Source: CAZJKE01 sp964555625
GTDB taxonomy: Bacteria > Planctomycetota > Phycisphaerae > Phycisphaerales > SM1A02
DNA: 8,509 nt
NCBI GenBank assembly: GCA_964555625.1
Contig: CAZKTE010000061.1
Span: forward strand, 1 to 8,509
Direction: 5' to 3'
This document shows positions 1 through 7,319 of this stretch, piece after piece (position 1 is the first letter of the stretch; each line of letters begins with the position of its first letter). The notes below the pieces were generated by a model, which saw only the letters and a program-made list of their open reading frames with translations, was not told the origin of the DNA and made no database searches. Both the position numbers and the translations under genes were made by a program.

Positions 1-150
1 GCGGACATGCCGGTGCGGGACGCCCTTCAGGAACTTCGCCGCGCCGGCGGAGCGATGGCGATCGTCGCAGCGCCGTCAGGCAGACCCGTGGGCGTCGTCA
101 CCCTCAAGGACCTCGTCGAGCCCCTCGTCGGCGACCTTGCCGCCTGGTAG
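1..150 (+). CDS. CBS-domain protein, C-terminal fragment (CorC/HlyC-like)
   Basis: Only the last 49 codons are in the window, and the reading frame is open from base 1 to a TAG stop at 148-150. The peptide contains ALQELRRAGGAMAIV followed by GRPVGVVTLKDLVEPLVGDL. This matches the second half of a CBS domain as found in the DUF21/CBS membrane proteins related to CorC, TlyC and CNNM, where a G-x-x-VGIVTLEDILE-LVG pattern is typical. CBS domains usually bind adenine nucleotides and regulate the attached module, which in this family is a membrane domain linked to Mg2+ or other ion transport. The protein stops almost immediately after the CBS domain, so there is no C-terminal CorC_HlyC domain. 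The N-terminal part is outside the window, so the membrane assignment is inferred. Its last 75 bases overlap the end of recJ on the other strand, with codon boundaries in register. Confidence 0.62.
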   Translation, partial: ADMPVRDALQELRRAGGAMAIVAAPSGRPVGVVTLKDLVEPLVGDLAAW

Positions 151-1851
151 CGCAACATCGGCGATCACCAGTTCGACTGATCGCGCTCCTCGGAAAGTGT
201 TGACCTGCGGACGGGCGGCGACCTCGACGGCATCACCGACGTTGAAGCGCGTACACAGATCGCCTCGCCCCCACCAGATGCAGCGGATGCCTCGGTCCCG
301 TGCGCGTCCGTCGAAGATGCGAATCTCGAGATGTGCGCCCTCGCGTCCCATTCGTCCTACGCTGCGCACAACGCCCGTCGTGCGCACCACGGGGCGTGGG
401 TTCCCCATCCCAAATGGCGCCATGCGCTCAAGGCCGTCGGCCGCAGCGAGATCCAGTTCACCGATCGCAGCCGTTGCATCGATCGTCACCGACGGAGTGA
501 ACCGCTGTGGATCGATCTCCGCAGCCGCGTGGCTCGTGATCGCCTCGATGAATGCAGCGAAGTCCGTGCTCCGCAGAGTGAGCCCCGCTGCCATGACGTG
601 TCCCCCGTAGCGTGCGAGGTGCGACGCGGCGGCATCAAGCCCGTCGAGGATCGAGTACCCGCTGATGCTCCGGCCCGAGCCATGGAGTTGACCGTCCTCC
701 TCTGCGAGCAGGATGACCGGCCGGTGATGGCGATCCTGGACCTTCGAGGCCGCCACTCCGACGATCCCGCGATGCCATCGCTCGTCGGCCAGCACGATGA
801 TCGGCGGCACCTCGTCCATCTCGTCCACCTGCGCAAGAGCCTGCTCGACGATCTCCTTCTGCGCCGCCTGGCGATCACGATTGAGGGTCGCCAGATGTTG
901 AGCGGTCGTCTCGGCCGCCGGTCCATCGAGATGCGTCAGCAGGTCGGCACCGGCCGATGCGTGCGCGAGACGCCCGGCGGCGTTGAGTAGCGGCGCGATG
1001 CGAAATGCGATGTCACCAGATCCGATCGCTCGCTCCCCGGAGAGCCCGGCGGCACGGACCAGTGCGGCCAGGCCCGGATCCGCCGCGTTGGAGAGCGCCG
1101 CGGCACCCGATCGAACAAGCCGTCGATTGTCCTCAACCAGTGGCACGAGATCGGCAACCGTGCCGATGGCCACAAGCGGGACCAGCGCATTGAGTCGCTG
1201 CCGCAGGCGATCCGTCACGACCGCCGCACCTCCCCATGCCCGCGCAAGTGACCTCGCGAGCGTGAAGGCGACGCCCACGCCCGCAAGTGGCGTGCCGGGC
1301 TCGCCGTCGAGGGCCGGATGCACTATTGCCGCGCACCGCGGCAGTTTTCCGTCGCTGCGTGGCTGGTGGTGATCGGTGATGATCAGGTCGATGCCGCGCT
1401 GGCGGGCCACGTCCGCCGCATCGATCGCCGTGATCCCGCAGTCGACGCTGATGATCACCTCGGCGCCGTCGTCGGCGAGCCGCTCGATCGCCTCTGGATG
1501 CATCCCGTATCCCTCGTCAACGCGATGGGGGATGTAGATCGCCGGCCCCTCGCCACTGCGCGTGGCCGCGATGGCGTGGTGGAGCACGGCGGCTGCCGTG
1601 ATCCCATCTGCGTCGTAGTCACCGTAGATGTGAATTCGCTTGTTCTTGCGGCAGGCGTCGGCAAGCAGTGCCGCAGCCGTCGCCGAACCCGGCAGAGCAT
1701 CGGGGTCGGCCAAGTCGGAGAGGCGCGGTTCGAGAAACGTTGCGCGCTGCGCTCGATCACCGAGGCCCCTGGCCTCGAGCACGCGGTCCACGAGGGGGTC
1801 GCCGGGATTCGACGCAGCCGGTCCCATCCATCGTCGCGTGAGCCCGTTCAT
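76..1851 (-). CDS. recJ: Single-stranded-DNA-specific exonuclease RecJ (DHH family)
   Basis: RecJ degrades single-stranded DNA 5' to 3' in RecF-pathway recombination, mismatch repair and base excision repair. With the ATG at 1851-1849 the product is 591 residues, close to the roughly 575 usual for the family. Metal-binding motifs are present in order: DYDADG (78-83), VDCG (136-139), DHH (160-162), then GTVADLVPL (230-238) and NAAGR (290-294). A DHHA1 domain follows, with RGIVGVAASK (361-370) and the ARYGGHVMAAG nucleic-acid-binding loop (413-423). A C-terminal OB-like segment lies at about 487-566. The frame stays open 142 codons further upstream, but that extension lies antisense to the adenylate kinase gene and resembles no RecJ N-terminus, so the internal Met is preferred. 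No Shine-Dalgarno is visible before it. The last 24 residues are acidic and lie in the overlap with the CBS-protein gene. Confidence 0.95.
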   Translation of the reverse strand: MNGLTRRWMGPAASNPGDPLVDRVLEARGLGDRAQRATFLEPRLSDLADPDALPGSATAAALLADACRKNKRIHIYGDYDADGITAAAVLHHAIAATRSGEGPAIYIPHRVDEGYGMHPEAIERLADDGAEVIISVDCGITAIDAADVARQRGIDLIITDHHQPRSDGKLPRCAAIVHPALDGEPGTPLAGVGVAFTLARSLARAWGGAAVVTDRLRQRLNALVPLVAIGTVADLVPLVEDNRRLVRSGAAALSNAADPGLAALVRAAGLSGERAIGSGDIAFRIAPLLNAAGRLAHASAGADLLTHLDGPAAETTAQHLATLNRDRQAAQKEIVEQALAQVDEMDEVPPIIVLADERWHRGIVGVAASKVQDRHHRPVILLAEEDGQLHGSGRSISGYSILDGLDAAASHLARYGGHVMAAGLTLRSTDFAAFIEAITSHAAAEIDPQRFTPSVTIDATAAIGELDLAAADGLERMAPFGMGNPRPVVRTTGVVRSVGRMGREGAHLEIRIFDGRARDRGIRCIWWGRGDLCTRFNVGDAVEVAARPQVNTFRGARSVELVIADVALPGGKVADEGLDEVLEGDDAHGSA

Positions 1852-1883
1852 GAGCGTCGATCGTACCGCCGCGGCGACGCGGG

Positions 1884-1911
1884 TTGCGTGCCACTGCCTG
1901 AACGCCATACT
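1884..1911 (+). promoter_or_regulatory. Candidate sigma70-type promoter for the adenylate kinase gene
   Basis: A TTGCGT box (1884-1889) and a CATACT box (1906-1911) are separated by 16 bases in the 72-base gap between the divergent recJ and adenylate kinase starts. They match the TTGACA and TATAAT consensus at 3/6 and 4/6 positions. A start about seven bases downstream would give a leader of only about six bases before the ATG at 1924, and no Shine-Dalgarno is present there. This is a pattern match only. The promoter for recJ on the opposite strand is less clear: the best -10-like string is TACGAT, eight bases before its ATG, with no convincing -35. Confidence 0.35.
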
Positions 1912-1923
1912 GTGGCCCGCACC

Positions 1924-2538
1924 ATGGCAGATCTCTACCGCTCCATCCTGCTCTTTGGACCTCCCGGTGTCGGCAAGGGTACACAGGGTGCCATCCTCGG
2001 ATCGGTCCCCGGTTTCTTCCACTTGGCGACCGGCGACATGTTTCGCTCGCTGGACCGCGAATCCGAACTGGGCATGGAATTCCTCGAGTATTCGACCAAG
2101 GGGCTGCTGGTCCCCGATGACCTGACGATTCGCCTCTGGCAGCAGCATGTCGCCGAGTTGGCCACCCGCGGGCTCTACCACCAGCAGGAGGACCTGTTGT
2201 TGCTCGACGGCATCCCGCGCAGTGTCGCCCAGGCCGAGGCGATAGCGGACCACATCGAGGTGGTCCAAGTGATCCACCTTGACTGCAACGACCTTGATGA
2301 GATGGTGCGACGCATGCAGAAGCGCGCCGGAGAGCAGGGCCGGTCTGACGACGCGGACGAGTCGGTCATTCGCACCCGATTCGAGGTCTACGAGCAGGAG
2401 ACGGCGCCGGTCCTGGCTACATACGACTCGTCACTGGTGGCATCGATCGATGCAGTGGGCACTCCCGCGGAGGTTCTGCTGCGGATCCTGGGAGCCCTGG
2501 TACCCGTAGCAACGCCTCGCGCCAACCCGCTTGGCTGA
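1924..2538 (+). CDS. adk: Adenylate kinase (nucleoside monophosphate kinase), short form
   Basis: This enzyme interconverts ATP + AMP and 2 ADP in the cytoplasm. The 204-residue product starts MADLYRSILLFGPPGVGKGT, which places the Walker A loop (GPPGVGKGT) at residues 12-20. HLATGDMFR (33-41) is the AMP-binding segment, GLLVPDDL (60-67) follows it, and LLLLDGIPRS (91-100) corresponds to the family's DGFPR motif with Ile for Phe. The lid region is reduced to a short stretch around RAGEQGRSDD (134-143), with no inserted zinc-type LID. The catalytic arginines appear kept (R130, R134, R140, R150, R152). The last 15 or so residues form a Pro/Ala-rich tail. It diverges from recJ. Many bacteria carry adk next to secY in the ribosomal protein cluster, so this copy could be a paralog or a relocated gene. 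UMP/CMP specificity cannot be fully excluded from sequence alone. Confidence 0.85.
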   Translation: MADLYRSILLFGPPGVGKGTQGAILGSVPGFFHLATGDMFRSLDRESELGMEFLEYSTKGLLVPDDLTIRLWQQHVAELATRGLYHQQEDLLLLDGIPRSVAQAEAIADHIEVVQVIHLDCNDLDEMVRRMQKRAGEQGRSDDADESVIRTRFEVYEQETAPVLATYDSSLVASIDAVGTPAEVLLRILGALVPVATPRANPLG

Positions 2539-2623
2539 CTAGCCACCGCGATGATCCGCTTTTTTGATTGCCTGCAGCAACATCGGGGCGTACCGTCGGC
2601 GTGTGGAGAAGGTGAAAAGGCAC

Positions 2624-3211
2624 ATGCGATCTTGGATGGTGTGTATGTGGGTGATTCCCGTCATTGGCATAGTTGCCGCTGCGCCGGGGGAATTGACGCT
2701 GCTGAATTCCGAGGTCTGGGAGGTCGCCGACGGCGGCAATGGGAACACCTACGAGCTCTGGCTTGAGACCTCCAACTGGAATACCTGGGAGGAAGCAAAC
2801 GCCGCCGCCAACGGCATGGGCGGTCACCTCGCTGCCCTCGAGACCGCTGCCGAGAACGAGTGGGTCTTCGCCAACGTCGCGATGCCCGGATTTCAGGGGC
2901 CGTGGAACGGTGGGATCGGCCCGTGGCTGGGTGGATACCAGGTGGAGGGTTCAGCTGAACCCTTGGGAGGCTGGTACTGGGTCACCGGCGAGCCGATCGA
3001 CTACGACGCCTGGTTCGAGGGCGAGCCCAACGACCAGGCCGTCGACGGCGAAAACTACCTGATCTACTGGTCCTACTGGGCGGGAGCGCAGTGGAACGAC
3101 TACTCCGCGACCAACTTCAGCTCCTCGTACATCGTCGAGTACGAAGTGCCTGCCCCGGCCACACTGACACTGTTGCTTGGTGCGCTTGCCCTTCGCCGGC
3201 GTCGCCGCTGA
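2624..3211 (+). CDS. Secreted C-type lectin-like protein with PEP-CTERM-like tail
   Basis: The product is 195 residues from this ATG. A hydrophobic segment (about 5-20, ending VAAA) looks like a signal peptide. Residues 25-174 resemble a C-type lectin-like domain: WEEANAAANGMGGHLAAL (55-72), a GGY segment (103-105), GWYWVTGEP (116-124), EPND (134-137) and QWND (156-159). EPN and WND are the usual calcium and sugar ligands. The C-terminus is VPAP (175-178), a hydrophobic run and RRRRR, like the PEP-CTERM sorting signals processed by exosortase in Planctomycetes. No cysteine follows C7. No Lys or Arg occurs between residues 3 and 191, while 24 Asp/Glu and 13 Trp do. The start is uncertain: in-frame GTG codons at 2603 and 2612 would add basic residues to the signal n-region, and GGAGAAGG (2605-2612) is the only purine-rich site. 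Its ligand and role are unknown. Confidence 0.72.
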   Translation: MRSWMVCMWVIPVIGIVAAAPGELTLLNSEVWEVADGGNGNTYELWLETSNWNTWEEANAAANGMGGHLAALETAAENEWVFANVAMPGFQGPWNGGIGPWLGGYQVEGSAEPLGGWYWVTGEPIDYDAWFEGEPNDQAVDGENYLIYWSYWAGAQWNDYSATNFSSSYIVEYEVPAPATLTLLLGALALRRRRR

Positions 3212-3222
3212 GCAGGCGGCCG

Positions 3223-3228
3223 TATACT
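3223..3228 (+). promoter_or_regulatory. Candidate -10 box for tmRNA
   Basis: TATACT lies between the lectin stop codon and the tmRNA 5' end and matches the -10 consensus at 5/6 positions. Transcription would start near 3235, leaving a leader of about 14 bases for RNase P to remove before the mature 5' end at 3249. No good -35 hexamer is visible at the right distance; the region around 3200-3205 is inside the arginine codons of the lectin gene. Confidence 0.35.
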
Positions 3229-3248
3229 GATAGGGCTCTTTGACAACT

Positions 3249-3595
3249 GGGGCCGACCTGGTTTCGACCGGACAGGGAAGGTTGTTCGTTGCGCGCCGTG
3301 GAGCATCCTTGCCACGTAAAAAGGATGCACAATTTCGAGCTGGCAACCATAGCTACGCTCTCGCGGCCTGATCGCCGCGGCGGATCGCGTCTGACGCCCG
3401 ATGGGGCGTGATCCGAAATATCGGGCTGGTTCCACAGGGCTGACAGGCCTCGACTGGAACGAGACACTCGCCTGTCAAGGTGCCTTCGGCGCTCGTCGCT
3501 GGAGCCCGCTGGCACCGAGATTGATCCGGCGACTACGCGTGTAGACGTGGGCAGCTGACTGATTCGGGACGAGGGTTCGATTCCCTCCGGCTCCA
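3249..3595 (+). ncRNA. ssrA: Transfer-messenger RNA (tmRNA), one-piece
   Basis: tmRNA with SmpB rescues ribosomes stalled on broken mRNAs and tags the nascent peptide for proteolysis. The 5' GGGGCCG (3249-3255) pairs over seven positions with CGGCTCC (3588-3594), and a discriminator A ends the gene; CCA is not encoded and must be added. The T arm is GAGGG-TTCGATT-CCCTC (3571-3587), and TGGTTTCGACCGG near the 5' end is the conserved D-like region. PK1 is a clean H-type knot: CGTGG (3297-3301) with CCACG (3312-3316), and GCATCCTT (3303-3310) with AAGGATGC (3321-3328). After the tag, ACGCC (3394-3398) pairs with GGCGT (3405-3409), and loop CGAT with ATCG at 3420-3423. GTTCCA (3429-3434) pairs with TGGAAC (3455-3460), and TGACAGGC (3441-3448) with GCCTGTCA (3470-3477). 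GGTGCC (3479-3484) pairs with GGCACC (3511-3516). It is not the permuted two-piece form. Confidence 0.96.
3339..3371 (+). other. tmRNA tag reading frame (AGNHSYALAA, stop TGA)
   Basis: Ten bases after the 3' end of PK1 (3328) the frame reads GCT GGC AAC CAT AGC TAC GCT CTC GCG GCC TGA, giving AGNHSYALAA. The position fits the resume codon in Escherichia coli tmRNA, which lies about 11 bases after PK1. The tag has the same length as ANDENYALAA and ends in the YALAA that ClpXP and related proteases recognise. A reading that starts four codons earlier at GCA (3327) would give a 14-residue tag, but that codon begins inside the PK1 stem, so it is less likely. The exact resume codon is inferred. 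Confidence 0.82.
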
Positions 3596-3599
3596 TGCA

Positions 3600-3650
3600 G
3601 GGCCTGGTGCAGATCCCCAGCCGACGGCAGGGATCGACACCAGGCCCTTT
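3600..3650 (+). terminator. Long hairpin after tmRNA, probable terminator
   Basis: GGGCCTGGTG (3600-3609) pairs perfectly with CACCAGGCCC (3638-3647). After a two-base mismatch, GATCCC (3612-3617) pairs with GGGATC (3630-3635), leaving a 12-base loop. The stem is followed by only three T residues, so it is a strong hairpin with a weak U-tract. It starts five bases after the mature tmRNA 3' end and could also guide 3' processing. It separates tmRNA from the suf operon. Confidence 0.65.
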
Positions 3651-3775
3651 CCATGCGCTGCAGCTCGGTGGCATGGATCCCACGGGAATGGCCCTTGCAC
3701 GCCAATTAGTGGCAGCAGTCAAGGGCTGCAGATACACTGCAGGGCTGGGATTGCATCTTGCAACCGAGTCTCAAC
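3651..3775 (+). other. Leader region upstream of the suf operon
   Basis: This non-coding stretch should hold the promoter of sufBCDS. I see no convincing -35/-10 pair: TTGCAC (3695-3700) has no -10 at the right distance, and TACACT (3733-3738) has no -35. Two CTGCAG palindromes lie 11 bases apart (3726-3731 and 3737-3742). A TTGCA-TCT-TGCAA dyad (3751-3763) ends 12 bases before the ATG. Any of these could be an operator, but no known SufR, IscR or Fur site is recognisable. Confidence 0.3.
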
Positions 3776-5254
<1,479 letters not shown>

Positions 5255-5270
5255 CGCGGAAAGCGCACGC

Positions 5271-6035
<765 letters not shown>

Positions 6036-6041
6036 GGGACG

Positions 6042-7319
6042 ATGCCCACCATGACCTCCAACGCGATGACCTTCGAGTCCCTGCACGAGGCGGCCGCCGT
6101 AGGCTGCCCGATCGCCGATGCGCGTCGCAGTGCTTGGGATCGCTTCGAGGCACAAGGCCTGCCCACCCGCCGCGACGAGGAGTGGCGATACACGAATCTC
6201 ACGGGATTGGTCGACGGTGGGTTCACTCAGGGCGACGCCCACGCCGTGGACGCGTCGCACATCGCCCCCTACGACGTAGCCGTCGACGCGCCACTCATGG
6301 TATTCGTCAACGGCCATTACCGGGCGGACCTCTCGCGAGACGGCGGAGCAGGTATCGAGACGCTTTCCGAGGCGATCGAGGGTGACGCCGCACCGCCCGT
6401 GCACATAGTCGCGGATCGCGATGAGGGGCCGATCGCCGCGCTGAACCTCGCACTGTTCACCGCAGGCGCCTCCATCAGGGCCACCTCGCCGGACAACAGT
6501 CCCGTGCACGTGCTGCATGTGGTCAGCGGCGATGCGCCCGTCCTGGCCGCCACCCGTTCGCTGGTTGTCGTCGATGCGGGCTGCGAGATTTCGATCGCCG
6601 AGACCCACGTCGCCCTCGGCGACGTGGAGCACTTCATCCTGCCCACCACCGAGGCGATTGTCGGAGAGGGGGCCTCGCTCTCGCTGTGTCGATCGATTCG
6701 AGGTTCGCATTGCTTCACGCATCTGGGATCGCTGCATGTGCAGCAGGCCGCAGACAGCCGCGTCCTCACGCACACGGTCACGCTCGGTGGCAGCATCGTC
6801 CGAAACGAAGTGCACGCGTTCCTCGAGGGCGAAGGCTGCGACTCCAACTTCGACGGGCTCTACCTCGTCGGAGGCGACCAGCATGTTGACAACCACCTGC
6901 GAGTGGAGCACAACGCACCAAACTGCGACAGCCGCGAGTTCTACAAGGGCGTGCTCGACGATGACAGCACGGCGATCTTCACCGGCCGCATCTACGTCAA
7001 ACAGGATGCTCAGCAGACCGACGCCAAGCAGACCAACCAGGCGATTCTGCTCTCGGATCGCGCCGACGTGACCGCGCGTCCCCAGTTGGAGATCTACGCA
7101 GACGACGTCAAGTGCACCCACGGCGCGACAATCGGGCAGGTGGATGAACAGGCGCTCTTCTACTTGCGCGCGAGGGGGATCACTCGGGCGGACGCCTGGA
7201 CGATGCTTGTGCAGGCATTCCTCGGCGAGAGTCTCGACGAGCTCGAGGACGATCGGTTCCGGGAGCCACTTGAGCGGGAGATCCGCAGCCGGCTGGCGAC
7301 CACCGCGGATACGCGATGA
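6042..7319 (+). CDS. sufD: Fe-S cluster assembly protein SufD
   Basis: SufD is the SufB paralog that completes the SufBC2D scaffold and helps with iron acquisition and cluster formation. The product is 425 residues, the usual size. The N-terminal part includes GLPTRRDEEWRYTNL (39-53), a typical SufD entry motif. The beta-helix region contains SREFYKGVLDDDSTAIFTGR (297-316) and AKQTNQAILLSDRA (328-341). DDVKCTHGATIGQVDEQALF (354-373) carries C358 and H360, where E. coli SufD His360 is needed with SufB Cys405. The end, YLRARGITRADAWTMLVQAF (374-393), is the SufC-binding helix. It begins six bases after sufC; GAGGG at 6034-6038 lies three bases before this ATG and 12 before the next in-frame ATG at 6051, so the start could be either. 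Its stop overlaps the sufS start. Confidence 0.96.
   Translation: MPTMTSNAMTFESLHEAAAVGCPIADARRSAWDRFEAQGLPTRRDEEWRYTNLTGLVDGGFTQGDAHAVDASHIAPYDVAVDAPLMVFVNGHYRADLSRDGGAGIETLSEAIEGDAAPPVHIVADRDEGPIAALNLALFTAGASIRATSPDNSPVHVLHVVSGDAPVLAATRSLVVVDAGCEISIAETHVALGDVEHFILPTTEAIVGEGASLSLCRSIRGSHCFTHLGSLHVQQAADSRVLTHTVTLGGSIVRNEVHAFLEGEGCDSNFDGLYLVGGDQHVDNHLRVEHNAPNCDSREFYKGVLDDDSTAIFTGRIYVKQDAQQTDAKQTNQAILLSDRADVTARPQLEIYADDVKCTHGATIGQVDEQALFYLRARGITRADAWTMLVQAFLGESLDELEDDRFREPLEREIRSRLATTADTR

Noticed and set aside
1318..1923. Plus-strand frame running in-frame into the adenylate kinase start (a 406-residue fusion)
   Set aside because: The upstream 202 codons are antisense to recJ, and the P-loop protein has a natural Met at 1924 a few residues before the first beta strand. 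There is no sign of an extra domain.
1852..2277. 142-codon N-terminal extension of the recJ frame on the minus strand
   Set aside because: It lies wholly antisense to the divergent adenylate kinase gene and its promoter, gives a peptide unlike any RecJ N-terminus, and would make RecJ unusually long at 733 residues. It is a chance open frame from high GC content.
2533..2565. Possible terminator after adk: GGCT-GACT-AGCC hairpin and a run of six T residues
   Set aside because: The four-base-pair hairpin ends 15 bases before the T run, and only a three-base GCG/CGC stem abuts the T run. This is too weak to call an intrinsic terminator.
3117..3737. Minus-strand frames across the tmRNA gene, with peptides containing GGNRTLVP and GIEPSS
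   Set aside because: These strings are the well-known false translation of the antisense of tRNA and tmRNA T arms and acceptor stems. The structured RNA on the plus strand explains the region.
3695..3738. TTGCAC and TACACT as a -35/-10 pair for the suf operon
   Set aside because: They are separated by 32 bases, far outside the normal 15-19, and no partner box lies at the correct distance from either.
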